A stretch of 64,000 bases of DNA from an uncultured Agathobaculum sp. GTDB lineage: Bacteria; Bacillota; Clostridia; Oscillospirales; Butyricicoccaceae. The stretch is taken from assembly GCF_944384695.1 (NCBI RefSeq), contig NZ_CALWUQ010000002.1:1-64000 (forward strand), in the 5' to 3' direction. The stretch's first letter is position 1; each line of letters begins with the position of its first letter. The notes under the pieces are model-generated. The model had not been told where the DNA came from and did not search any database. It was given only the letters and a program-made list of their open reading frames with translations. Made by a program: the position numbers and the translations under genes. Shown here in pieces: positions 14,073 through 22,730 of this stretch.

Positions 14073-15272
14073 TTATCGGCCGAAATAGCTGAAATGCATA
14101 TAATCGCGCTTGCTGGACCAGGCGTTGCCGCCCCATGCAAACCCGTATTTGATGAAAGCGTTGTATACGTCTCCGCCTTCCGGGATGGAATAGGGGTCCT
14201 CGCTCGGCAGCCAGTAGGAGCCAGTGGTCGGGGTAAGCGAGCCGTCCTCGTTGATCGTCGCCTCCATGTTTTCCTCCCAGTTGATGTCCACCGCTGTACC
14301 CTGCGAGTGTTCACCCGTGCGCCAGGAGTAGCAGCCGACATCCTTGATGGGGAACTGCTCGTCCCCGTTGTAAATTTCTTCAAAGATTGCCTCGTAGATA
14401 GGGGCAAGATTGCTGTTTACCTCCAGATAAGCCGTGCCGGAGGTTTTGGTGCCGTCCTCCTGCAAACGCCAGACCGGAACGGAGATTTCAACCATGTTGG
14501 CTTCGGCTTCCTCAGCGGTTTGGTACGGCTGACCGCCTACGCCATAGACCAGCTCCATCTTTTCCTCTTCGGTTTGCGGCAAGGTGATACCATCCGTTAC
14601 GTTCCACGAATCGGTGGAATCGTCAGTGTCGCTGACCGAAGCATCCTCAAAGGCGGAGCAAAACCGCGTTGCCATAATTAGCGCCTGCTCGCGCGTGGCG
14701 GTTCCGCTGGGGGCTAGCATGGTGGTTTGTCCGGAGGCGGAAATGCCGTTGACCACGGTATAATCCACCATGGTAATCATGGCGTCGACAGCATAAGAAT
14801 TGATTTCGGGAACATCGGGATAATCCTCCACGCAGGCATCGCCGGCGATAGCGGGTGCGTCGATACCGGTAACATCCAGAATGTTATACAGCATCACGCA
14901 AAGGTCCTGCCGTTCGATTTCGGCATCCGGGTCAAAGATGCCGTCGCCACGACCGTTGACCAACCCGAGTTCGTAAGCCGCGACAACATTGGGGTCGTCA
15001 CAATCGCGGAAGGGCTTTTTGCCCGAGGCGAATACCGCCTTGCCGCTGACCGCTTTATAAGCGTTGACGGCAATCCCGCAAAATTCGGCGCGGGTGATAG
15101 CGCCCGTTGCGCTGCGCGTTTCCAATGCGCTCGGCATCAGTCCGGCTTCCTGCGCAGCGGCAACGCCTTCCTCCGCCCAGGCGGAAACGCCGGACAGTGC
15201 GCCCGCTTGTGGAGTGAGCAGCGCGGCGAGCAGTGCGAGTACACCGGCGCGATGAAAAAACGAATGTGACAT
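14073..15272 (-). CDS. SLH-domain M15-type peptidoglycan peptidase
   Basis: The product has 399 residues. A signal peptide (MSHSFFHRAGVLALLAALL, cut after AGA or AWA) is followed by three SLH-like repeats over about 30-215, with ITRAEFCGIAVNAYKAVSG and FRDCDDPNVVAAYELGLVNG as examples. A Ser/Asp-rich linker leads to a D-Ala-D-Ala carboxypeptidase/L,D-endopeptidase domain of the M15 type: GEHSQGTAVDINW supplies one His and one Asp, and DYMHFSYFG supplies the last His of the zinc site. SLH repeats bind secondary wall polymer, so the enzyme should be held on the cell wall and trim peptidoglycan. The start ATG 15272 has AAGGAGG 10 nt upstream. It appears monocistronic. Confidence 0.85.
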   Translation of the reverse strand: MSHSFFHRAGVLALLAALLTPQAGALSGVSAWAEEGVAAAQEAGLMPSALETRSATGAITRAEFCGIAVNAYKAVSGKAVFASGKKPFRDCDDPNVVAAYELGLVNGRGDGIFDPDAEIERQDLCVMLYNILDVTGIDAPAIAGDACVEDYPDVPEINSYAVDAMITMVDYTVVNGISASGQTTMLAPSGTATREQALIMATRFCSAFEDASVSDTDDSTDSWNVTDGITLPQTEEEKMELVYGVGGQPYQTAEEAEANMVEISVPVWRLQEDGTKTSGTAYLEVNSNLAPIYEAIFEEIYNGDEQFPIKDVGCYSWRTGEHSQGTAVDINWEENMEATINEDGSLTPTTGSYWLPSEDPYSIPEGGDVYNAFIKYGFAWGGNAWSSKRDYMHFSYFGR

Positions 15273-15405
15273 AAGTAAGGGGCCTCCTTGCGAATGGGGT
15301 TTGAATAGCGTATTTTATAGGAGAGGATGTTGCAGGTTTCTGTAAAAAACAAGTAAAACAGAAACTTATTCACAGTATCCACAGGTTTTTCCACAAAGCT
15401 GTGGA

Positions 15406-16932
15406 TTATTTGCCGCCGGCAATACGGTCAAGTGTGCGATATTGCAGCGCTTCGGCAAGATGTTCCGGGCCGATGACCGGGCTGCCCGCCAAATCGGCAA
15501 TGGTGCGCGCCATACGCAGTATGCGGTCGTGGGCACGCGCAGTCAGCCCCAGCCGTTCAAACGCTGCGCCGAACATACGCGAAGCGTCTTCGGTCAGTGG
15601 GCAGCATGCGGAAAGCTGCGCAGGGGAGAGGTTTGCGTTGCAGACATCCGTGCCTTGCCGCCGGTACTGTGTTTCGCGCGCTGCGACTACGCGGGCGCGA
15701 ATGGCGGCTGACGATTCCTCGACGGCTTGTCCACGTGCTGCAAGCGCGGCGTATTCGACCGGCTGGACAGCGATTTGCAGGTCGATTCGGTCAAGCAGCG
15801 GGCCGGACAGTCGGCGCAGATATTGCTGCACGGATGCTTGGGAGCAGGTGCAGCGGTCGGTACCGTACCAGCCGCAGCGGCAAGGGTTCATGGCTGCGAT
15901 GAGCTGAAAATGCGCAGGATAGGTCACCTGTCCTGCGACCCGTGAAATCGTGATTCTGCCATCCTCCAACGGTTGACGCAGTGCTTCAAGCACATCGCGG
16001 TGAAACTCCGGCAACTCATCCAGAAACAGCACGCCGCGATGCGCCAGCGAAATTTCACCCGGCGTGGGCAGACGGTTGCCTGCACCTGCGCCGCCTGACA
16101 GAGCGGCGGCAGAGGCGGTGTGGTGCGGTGCGCGAAAGGGGCGGGCGGCACACCCGACGGCTTCCTGTCCGCGGCCGACTGCAGACCAGACACGGATGAC
16201 TTCCAGCCGTTCGCTGTCGGACAGCGGCGGCAGGATGGTGGGGAAACGCTTTGCCATCATGCTTTTGCCCGAACCTGGCGGCCCGGAAAGCAGAATATTA
16301 TGCCCGCCGGCTGCGGCAATCTCTAACGCGCGCTTGACCGCGTGCTGGCCCATCACATGGGAAAAGTCCAGCGCGTCATCCTGTAACGGAGGTGGTTCGG
16401 GCGGCGGACATGGCGCCAGCGGCGCACGGCCGGACAAGTGGCTGATTAACGCAGGCAGGCTCTCGACCGGAAGAACGGTCATACCGGCAGCATAAGAGGC
16501 TTCCTGCGCGTTCTGTATCGGAACATATACCGTGCGGAAACCGGCGTCCCGTGCGGCCAGCGCCATGGATAGCGCGCCGCAGACCGGACGCAGCATTCCG
16601 GACAGCGAAAGCTCGCCAAGAAAAATGGCGTCCTGCGGCAGTGGGTCAATCTGACCGGTGGCCGCAAGGATGGAAAGCAAAATAGGGAGGTCGTATGCCG
16701 TACCCGCTTTGCGGGTATCTGCCGGGGCAAGGTTTACCGTGATGCGGGAAACCGGCCAGTCAAACGAGCAGGATTTAATGGCTGCGCGCACACGCTCTCC
16801 GGCTTCGGACACTGCGCCGGTCGGCAGCCCGACGACATCCAGACGGGGCAGACCGTTCGAAAGCAGGCATTCGACGGTGACGATATAACCGTCGATTCCG
16901 CTCAAACCCGCAGAAAAAACGCGCGCAACCAT
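15406..16932 (-). CDS. YifB-family Mg-chelatase-like AAA+ ATPase
   Basis: The product has 508 residues. An N-terminal Lon-like S5 domain (MVARVFSAGLSGIDGYIVTV) is followed by the AAA+ core with Walker A GPPGSGKS near 215-222, Walker B VLFLDELPEF near 297-306, and a C-terminal Mg-chelatase domain rich in Cys/Arg (NPCRCGWYGTDRCTCS). It belongs with YifB/ComM; ComM is a branch-migration helicase in natural transformation, but the Firmicutes role is not established. The start is ATG 16932, just after AGGGGGAG; the 28 extra residues upstream have no such site. Divergent from nifJ. Confidence 0.92.
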   Translation of the reverse strand: MVARVFSAGLSGIDGYIVTVECLLSNGLPRLDVVGLPTGAVSEAGERVRAAIKSCSFDWPVSRITVNLAPADTRKAGTAYDLPILLSILAATGQIDPLPQDAIFLGELSLSGMLRPVCGALSMALAARDAGFRTVYVPIQNAQEASYAAGMTVLPVESLPALISHLSGRAPLAPCPPPEPPPLQDDALDFSHVMGQHAVKRALEIAAAGGHNILLSGPPGSGKSMMAKRFPTILPPLSDSERLEVIRVWSAVGRGQEAVGCAARPFRAPHHTASAAALSGGAGAGNRLPTPGEISLAHRGVLFLDELPEFHRDVLEALRQPLEDGRITISRVAGQVTYPAHFQLIAAMNPCRCGWYGTDRCTCSQASVQQYLRRLSGPLLDRIDLQIAVQPVEYAALAARGQAVEESSAAIRARVVAARETQYRRQGTDVCNANLSPAQLSACCPLTEDASRMFGAAFERLGLTARAHDRILRMARTIADLAGSPVIGPEHLAEALQYRTLDRIAGGK

Positions 16933-16968
16933 CGGACTCCCCCTATTGTATATAAATTCCTGTTTATA

Positions 16969-16997
16969 ATCATACAGCAATTCTACAAATTTCGCAA
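16969..16997 (-). promoter_or_regulatory. Promoter of yifB
   Basis: TTGCGA, 17 nt, TATGAT on the minus strand, 37 nt before the start. The rest of the 308-nt yifB-nifJ gap is AT-rich and, apart from the nifJ promoter, shows no gene or clear palindrome. Confidence 0.55.
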
Positions 16998-17113
16998 TGC
17001 AAAACAGCAACTGCAAAACAAATGTAACATTTAAATCGTATAAGATTGCCGTTTCATAATACGAAATTGCGATTAAAAATCGGGAAATTGTTACGAATTT
17101 GTCATATTTGGTG

Positions 17114-17142
17114 TTTACATTTTTGGTGAGGAGTGATAGAAT
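17114..17142 (+). promoter_or_regulatory. Promoter of nifJ
   Basis: TTTACA, 17 nt, TAGAAT. Transcription would start near 17149, giving a leader of about 93 nt that contains a small GCC/GGC hairpin. Confidence 0.65.
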
Positions 17143-17241
17143 AAAAACGGCCGGTGGAGACGGCTTTTTCCCGTGTAAAAAATCGGGCGAAAAGGCTTTT
17201 CACCCCTTCAGCATGTTATAACTGAATAGGAGGATATAAAC

Positions 17242-20200
17242 ATGGCAAGAAAGATGAAGTCCATGGACGGTAACACTGCTGCGGCACACGTGTCGTATGC
17301 GTTTACCGAGGTCGCGGGTATCTATCCGATCACCCCGTCCAGCCCCATGGCAGACAGCGTAGACCAGTGGGCAGCCGCAGGTCAGAAGAACATTTTCGGT
17401 ACTACCGTTAAGGTAATCGAAATGCAGTCCGAGGCGGGCGCCGCAGGTACGGTTCACGGCTCTCTGGCAGCCGGCGCGCTGACCACGACCTACACCGCAT
17501 CTCAGGGTCTGCTGCTGATGATCCCGAATATGTACAAGATCGCAGGCGAACTGCTCCCCTGCGTGTTCCATGTTTCCGCGCGTACGGTTGCATCCCATGC
17601 GCTGAACATCTTCGGTGACCATTCTGACGTTATGGCTTGCCGTCAGACCGGTTTCGCTATGCTGGCTGAGACCAATCCGCAGGAAGTAATGGATCTGGGT
17701 GCCGTTGCGCATCTGGCAACCATCAAGTCCCGCGTTCCGTTCATCAACTTCTTCGACGGCTTCCGTACTTCCCACGAGATCCAGAAGATCGAGGTTTGGG
17801 ATTACGAGGATCTGAAGGAAATGTGTGACATGGACGCTGTCGAAGCGTTCCGCAAGCGCGCTCTGAATCCGGAGCATGCTATGATGCGTGGCTCGCACGA
17901 GAACGGCGACGTATTCTTCCAGCATCGTGAGGCTTGCAACAAGTACTACGAAGCGGTTCCGGAAATCGTAGAAGAGTACATGGGCAAGGTCAACGCTAAG
18001 CTCGGCACCAATTATCAGCTGTTTAACTACTACGGCGCTGCTGATGCTGACCGCGTCATCATCGCGATGGGCTCGATTTGCGACGTAGCGGAAGAAGTAA
18101 TCGATTACCTGAACGCACATGGCGAGAAGGTCGGCCTCGTGAAGGTTCGCCTGTACCGTCCGTGGCGTGCGGACAAGCTGCTTGCTGCGATTCCGGAGAC
18201 TGCCAAGAAGATTGCGGTTCTCGACCGCACCAAGGAGCCGGGCGCACAGGGCGAGCCGCTTTATCTGGACGTTGTTACCGCGCTGGCCAACGCCGGCATC
18301 ACCGACAAGACCGTTATCGGCGGCCGCTATGGCCTGGGTTCCAAGGATACCCCGCCGTCCTCTGTCTTTGCGGTATACGAGGAGCTGACCAAGGCTGAGC
18401 CCAAGCGCCAGTTCACCATCGGCATCACCGACGACGTGACCTACCTCTCCCTCGAGGAGAAGCCCGCGCCGAACACTGCGGCGGAAGGCACCACCGAGTG
18501 CAAGTTCTGGGGTCTCGGCGGCGACGGTACCGTCGGCGCAAACAAGAACTCCATCAAGATCATCGGCGACCACACCGATAAGTTTGTTCAGGCGTACTTC
18601 CAGTACGACTCCAAGAAGACTGGCGGCGTTACCGTTTCGCACCTGCGCTTTGGCGACAAGCCGATCAAGTCTCCTTACTATATTAATAAGGCGGATTTCG
18701 TTGCCTGCCACAACCCGTCCTACATCACCAAGCACTTCCCGATTGTGCGTGACGTTAAGCCGGGCGGCGTGTTCCTGATCAACTGCCAGTGGACGCCCGA
18801 GGAGCTCGAGCATCATCTGGCGGCTTCCGAGAAGCGCTACATTGCCAAGAACAATATCCAGCTTTACACCATCAACGCGATTGATCTGGCCATTGAGATT
18901 GGTATGGGCAAGCGCACCAACACCATCCTCCAGTCCGCTTTCTTCACGCTGGCTAAGGTTATGCCGCAGGAAGAAGCAATTGGCTACATGAAGGATGCAG
19001 CCACCAAGTCCTACCTGAAGAAGGGCCAGGATATCGTTGATATGAACCATAAGGCGATTGACGCCGGTTCTACCGCATTCGTCAAGATTGACGTTCCGGC
19101 TTCCTGGGCTGACGCTGTTGAACCGGAAGACACCCGCGATTTGCAGGGCCGTCCGGAAGTTGTCAAGATGGTCAAGGAAGTTATGGAGCCGATTGGCCGC
19201 ATGGACGGCGACTCCCTGCCGGTATCCGCTTTCGCGGGCGAGCATGTGGACGGCTCCTTCGAGCACGGCGCTGCCGCTTATGAGAAGCGCGGCGTAGCGG
19301 TTACCGTTCCGTCTTGGAATCAGGATACCTGTGTACAGTGTAACCAGTGTGCTTATGTCTGCCCGCACGCGACTATCCGTCCGTTCGCGCTGACGGAAGA
19401 AGAGGCTGCTGCCGCTCCGGCATCGACCAAGATCGTCGATATCAAGGCTGGCAAGGGCAAGGGCGTTTACAAGTACACGATGGTCGTTTCTCCGCTCGAC
19501 TGCATGGGCTGCGGCGTATGCGTTGGCGTGTGCCCGACCAAGTCCCTGACCATGGTTCCGCAGGATCAGGAAGCTGCACAGCAGGATGCTTTCGATTACT
19601 GCGTAGACAAGGTTGCCGAGAAGGCCGATATGATTTCGGTCAACTCCGTCAAGGACAGCCAGTTCAAGAAGCCGCTGCTTGAGTTCTCCGGCTCCTGCGC
19701 AGGCTGCGCTGAGACCTCTTATGCCCGCCTGATCACGCAGGTTTGCGGCGACCGTATGTATATCTCCAATGCGACCGGCTGCTCGTCCATTTGGGGCGGC
19801 CCGGCTGCTACCAGCCCGTACACCGTTGACAAGGACGGCCATGGCCCGGCTTGGGCAAACAGCCTGTTCGAGGACAACGCAGAGCACGGTCTCGGTATGT
19901 TCTATGGCCAGCAGGCTATCCGTGAGCGCCTGATCTCCAAGCTGGAAGAGATGGCTGCTGCGGAGCAGACCCCGGCTGCGACCAAGGATGCGATTGCCAA
20001 GTTCATGGAGACCAAGGACGATGGCGCTGCCAATGCAGAGCCGGCTAAGGCTCTGGTTGCCGAGCTCGAAAAGGGTGCGGCTGCCGGCTGCGACGCCTGC
20101 AAGGAAGTTCTCCAGCATAAGGAATACCTCGCTAAGAAGTCCGTCTGGATCTTCGGCGGCGACGGTTGGGCTTATGATATCGGCTTCGGCGGTCTGGATC

Positions 20201-20802
20201 ACGTCCTCGCTTCCGGTCAGGATGTAAACGTGATGGTATTCGATACCGAAGTTTATTCCAACACCGGCGGTCAGGCCTCCAAGGCGACCAACATCGGTGC
20301 CGTTGCTCAGTTCGCGGCTTCCGGTAAGACCACCAAGAAGAAGAGCCTTGCTGAGATTGCAATGAGCTATGGCTATGTATACGTTACTCAGATTGCGATG
20401 GGCGCGAACATGAACCAGACGCTCAAGGCAATTGCCGAGGCGGAAGCTTACCACGGTCCGTCCCTCATCATCGGCTACGCTCCGTGCGAAATGCACTCCA
20501 TCAAGGGCGGCATGACCAACTGCCAGGCCGAGATGAAGAAGGCTGTCGATTGCGGTTACTGGAACCTGTTCCGCTTCAATCCGCAGCTGGCTGAGGAAGG
20601 CAAGAATCCGTTCATCCTTGAGTCCAAGGAGCCCAAGACGGAGGATTACCGTAAGTTCATGATGAACGAAGCGCGTTACTCTGCTCTGACTCGTTCCTTC
20701 CCGGATCGTGCTGAAAAGCTGTTCACCGAGTCCGAGGTTGAGTCCACCAAGCGCTATGCACATCTGCAGCGTTTGCAGGCTCTGTACGCTCCTGAGGCGT
20801 AA
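17242..20802 (+). CDS. nifJ: Pyruvate:ferredoxin (flavodoxin) oxidoreductase, single chain
   Basis: The product has 1186 residues, the usual length for the homodimeric enzyme. It splits pyruvate and CoA into acetyl-CoA, CO2 and reduced ferredoxin, the central step of clostridial fermentation. Domains in order: pyruvate-binding N-terminus (AYAFTEVAGIYPITPSSPMA-like segment near 18-38), transketolase-like region, gamma domain (GLGGDGTVGANKNSIKIIG), two [4Fe-4S] motifs CVQCNQCAYVCPHA and CMGCGVCVGVCPTK near 695-765, and the thiamine-diphosphate domain (FGGDGWAYDIGFGGLDHVL near 970, followed by FDTEVYSNTGGQASKAT). The codon use looks strongly biased, as for a highly expressed gene. With pta downstream in the window it supplies acetyl-CoA for ATP synthesis. 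Confidence 0.98.
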   Translation: MARKMKSMDGNTAAAHVSYAFTEVAGIYPITPSSPMADSVDQWAAAGQKNIFGTTVKVIEMQSEAGAAGTVHGSLAAGALTTTYTASQGLLLMIPNMYKIAGELLPCVFHVSARTVASHALNIFGDHSDVMACRQTGFAMLAETNPQEVMDLGAVAHLATIKSRVPFINFFDGFRTSHEIQKIEVWDYEDLKEMCDMDAVEAFRKRALNPEHAMMRGSHENGDVFFQHREACNKYYEAVPEIVEEYMGKVNAKLGTNYQLFNYYGAADADRVIIAMGSICDVAEEVIDYLNAHGEKVGLVKVRLYRPWRADKLLAAIPETAKKIAVLDRTKEPGAQGEPLYLDVVTALANAGITDKTVIGGRYGLGSKDTPPSSVFAVYEELTKAEPKRQFTIGITDDVTYLSLEEKPAPNTAAEGTTECKFWGLGGDGTVGANKNSIKIIGDHTDKFVQAYFQYDSKKTGGVTVSHLRFGDKPIKSPYYINKADFVACHNPSYITKHFPIVRDVKPGGVFLINCQWTPEELEHHLAASEKRYIAKNNIQLYTINAIDLAIEIGMGKRTNTILQSAFFTLAKVMPQEEAIGYMKDAATKSYLKKGQDIVDMNHKAIDAGSTAFVKIDVPASWADAVEPEDTRDLQGRPEVVKMVKEVMEPIGRMDGDSLPVSAFAGEHVDGSFEHGAAAYEKRGVAVTVPSWNQDTCVQCNQCAYVCPHATIRPFALTEEEAAAAPASTKIVDIKAGKGKGVYKYTMVVSPLDCMGCGVCVGVCPTKSLTMVPQDQEAAQQDAFDYCVDKVAEKADMISVNSVKDSQFKKPLLEFSGSCAGCAETSYARLITQVCGDRMYISNATGCSSIWGGPAATSPYTVDKDGHGPAWANSLFEDNAEHGLGMFYGQQAIRERLISKLEEMAAAEQTPAATKDAIAKFMETKDDGAANAEPAKALVAELEKGAAAGCDACKEVLQHKEYLAKKSVWIFGGDGWAYDIGFGGLDHVLASGQDVNVMVFDTEVYSNTGGQASKATNIGAVAQFAASGKTTKKKSLAEIAMSYGYVYVTQIAMGANMNQTLKAIAEAEAYHGPSLIIGYAPCEMHSIKGGMTNCQAEMKKAVDCGYWNLFRFNPQLAEEGKNPFILESKEPKTEDYRKFMMNEARYSALTRSFPDRAEKLFTESEVESTKRYAHLQRLQALYAPEA

Positions 20803-20844
20803 GGACCAGCTGACCGCGTAGAAAGCACTGGACTGAAAAATAAG

Positions 20845-20880
20845 AACCGCCCGCGGAAACATTCCGCGGGCGGTTTTTTT
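20845..20880 (+). terminator. Terminator of nifJ
   Basis: AACCGCCCGCGGAA pairs with TTCCGCGGGCGGTT, followed by a T7 run. Confidence 0.9.
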
Positions 20881-20965
20881 GTATCCTTCTGGATATTTTC
20901 GGCAGACAGGGCGAGAAACCTCCACAATATTTTGCGTTTTCGCGGCGGGAAACAGCAAAATCCTG

Positions 20966-20994
20966 TTGCGCAAATAGAGAAAACGCGGTACAAT
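20966..20994 (+). promoter_or_regulatory. Promoter of the DUF2461 operon
   Basis: TTGCGC, 17 nt, TACAAT. Transcription would begin near 21001, which rules out any coding start at 20993 for the next gene. Confidence 0.6.
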
Positions 20995-21022
20995 GATAAA
21001 CAGAAAGGTGGTGCCCGTTTTC

Positions 21023-21724
21023 ATGGCATTCACAGGCTTTAACGCTGCGGGGATTGATTTGCTGCAGCTGAACCGCCTGCAAAACAGCAAGGAATTTTAC
21101 GAAGAACATAAAGAAGAAATCAAACGGCAGGTGATTTTGCCGTTTCACGAATTGATTGCACAGATGACGCCCATGATGCTGGAAATCGACGCGCAGTTTG
21201 TTGTCACGCCGTCGCGTATGGTGTCGCGCGTGCGCCGCGATACCCGGTATACCAAGGATAAAACGCTATATCGTGCAAATATGTGGATGTTTTTCCGCCG
21301 TAAGCGGCAGGAGCACGAATCTGTGCCATGCTATTATTTTGAAATCCATCCGGAGTTCTGGGGCTTTGGCTGCTGGGGCGCATGGGGCAGGGGCGAAATG
21401 GAGTCCCTGCGTGAGATGATTTTGCATGAGGATAAGCTGTTCCTGCAAGCATATGACGCGGTGCAGGCTTGCCCGCAAATGCATCTGGATGGAGAGCTGT
21501 ATAAACGTCCGAAATTTCCGGATGCAGAGGATCGGTATCAGGACTGGCTCAACCGTAAGGAGATTGGTGTGGATTTCCGCGAGACGCAGGACTTTGCGCC
21601 GCTGCTGGATGGTTCGTTTGTGCAGCCGATGGTGGAGACGATGCAGCGGCTCGCGCCGTTCTACCGTTTTCTGCTCGCAGCGAAAGAGCGCGCGGAGGCA
21701 GCACGTCGGGAGGCGGTCCAATGA
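21023..21724 (+). CDS. DUF2461-family protein
   Basis: The product has 233 residues and matches the DUF2461 (TIGR02453-like) pattern: an N-terminal FYEEHKEEIKRQVILPFHEL, then RVRRDTRYTKDKTLYRANMW near 68-87, YFEIHPEFWGFGCWGAWG near 104-121, and PKFPDAEDRYQDWLNRKEIG further on. The family is common but has no known activity. The start is ATG 21023, after AAAGGTGG; an in-frame earlier ATG at 20993 lies within the -10 box. Its stop overlaps the exonuclease start by 4 nt (ATGA), so the two are translationally coupled. Confidence 0.85.
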   Translation: MAFTGFNAAGIDLLQLNRLQNSKEFYEEHKEEIKRQVILPFHELIAQMTPMMLEIDAQFVVTPSRMVSRVRRDTRYTKDKTLYRANMWMFFRRKRQEHESVPCYYFEIHPEFWGFGCWGAWGRGEMESLREMILHEDKLFLQAYDAVQACPQMHLDGELYKRPKFPDAEDRYQDWLNRKEIGVDFRETQDFAPLLDGSFVQPMVETMQRLAPFYRFLLAAKERAEAARREAVQ

Positions 21725-22362
21725 GGTATGTGGCGTTGGATTTTGAAACCGGCAATGCGTCGCGCCTGAGCGCTTGTGCATTGGGCGTGAGTATTTTTGA
21801 AGACAATACGTTGGTTGCTGAACAGACAACCCTGATTAAGCCGCCCGCGCAAGTCGGGAAATTCCATTGGGGCAATGTTCGCGTCAATCATATCAAGGAG
21901 TCCATGGTGGTCGATGCCCCTGCATTCGACGAGGTTTGGCGGCAGGGCATAGGCGAATTGGCTGAGGGCAGCGTGTTGGTCTGCCATAACGCAATGTTTG
22001 ATACGGCAGTGCTGTGCGCTTGTTTGGCGCATTATCATCTGCCTGTGCCGGAGTGCCGGTATGTGTGCACGGTGAAAGTCGCGCAGCGGGTATGGCCGCA
22101 GCTGCAAAACCATAAGCTGGACACAGTTTCGCAGGCGCTCGGCATTTCTTTGAATCATCATGAGGCAGGCTCGGATGCGCGTGCGGCCGGTTTGATTTTG
22201 CAGGCTGCCTTGCGGGAAACCGCCAGCGCGGATGCGGATGAGCTGGCTGAAAAAATCGGTATGCGGCTGGGACGGATATCCTGTATGGGAACCGTGCCAT
22301 GCAGTATCGCAAAAGAATTACGCGGCGGAAAAACCGTCCGTTTAACCCAAACCCATGTATAA
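21721..22362 (+). CDS. DnaQ-type 3'-5' exonuclease
   Basis: The product has 213 residues. The DEDDh active site is readable: ALDFETGN near 5-12 (Asp and Glu), CHNAMFDTAVL near 88-98 (Asp), and HHEAGSDARAAG near 146-157 (His and Asp). This is the fold of the DNA polymerase III epsilon subunit, but as a stand-alone enzyme with an extra C-terminal 50 residues. It probably degrades single-stranded DNA or RNA ends in the cytoplasm. It is the second gene of an operon with the DUF2461 gene (4-nt overlap) and a small membrane protein 14 nt downstream. Confidence 0.88.
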   Translation: MRYVALDFETGNASRLSACALGVSIFEDNTLVAEQTTLIKPPAQVGKFHWGNVRVNHIKESMVVDAPAFDEVWRQGIGELAEGSVLVCHNAMFDTAVLCACLAHYHLPVPECRYVCTVKVAQRVWPQLQNHKLDTVSQALGISLNHHEAGSDARAAGLILQAALRETASADADELAEKIGMRLGRISCMGTVPCSIAKELRGGKTVRLTQTHV

Positions 22363-22376
22363 AGGAGAGAGCAGCT

Positions 22377-22682
22377 ATGAAAAATTATCTGGAAAACATT
22401 GATCGGGAAGCCCTTCGTGCACGTGCAGAGCAGATGCTGCGCTATGCAGATGATGCGCGCAGTCAGGCAGGTCGCTGGACGGATTATGCCGTATCCAAGG
22501 CACAGACGTTTTCGGTTCTGGATTTTGCGATTTTTAAAATATGCCTGCTGTCTCTGGGATTGTGGCTGGGCACCTGCTTCTCGCGCTTTTTTAAGAAATT
22601 CCGCGGCGTTTTGTTTGTTGCATTTGCAGCAAGCTGGCTGTATCTGTTCTGGCGCATTTTCTTTGACTGCGAAGAAGAATAA
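22377..22682 (+). CDS. Small membrane protein, unknown function
   Basis: The product has 101 residues. Residues 1-45 are charged and probably helical (MKNYLENIDREALRARAEQM); residues 48-68 and 76-93 are hydrophobic (FKICLLSLGLWLGTCF, then VLFVAFAASWLYLFW), so it should span the membrane twice and end with the acidic DCEEE. The start is ATG 22377 after AAAGGAGAG. I do not recognise the family. It ends the operon with the DUF2461 and exonuclease genes and precedes the AI-2E-type permease by 48 nt. Confidence 0.75.
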   Translation: MKNYLENIDREALRARAEQMLRYADDARSQAGRWTDYAVSKAQTFSVLDFAIFKICLLSLGLWLGTCFSRFFKKFRGVLFVAFAASWLYLFWRIFFDCEEE

Positions 22683-22730
22683 TAGGCTGCTGCATTATGA
22701 CGTTGGGTGAAAGCCCGGTAGGAGAGGAGT

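Noticed and set aside
20993-21022. An earlier start for the DUF2461 gene at ATG 20993
   Set aside because: That ATG overlaps the TACAAT -10 box of the operon promoter and the AAAGGTGG ribosome-binding site lies after it.
17200-21090. A 1296-residue open frame on the minus strand, opposite nifJ
   Set aside because: It is the antisense shadow of the highly codon-biased nifJ gene. The translation shows no recognisable domain and its start lacks a ribosome-binding site.
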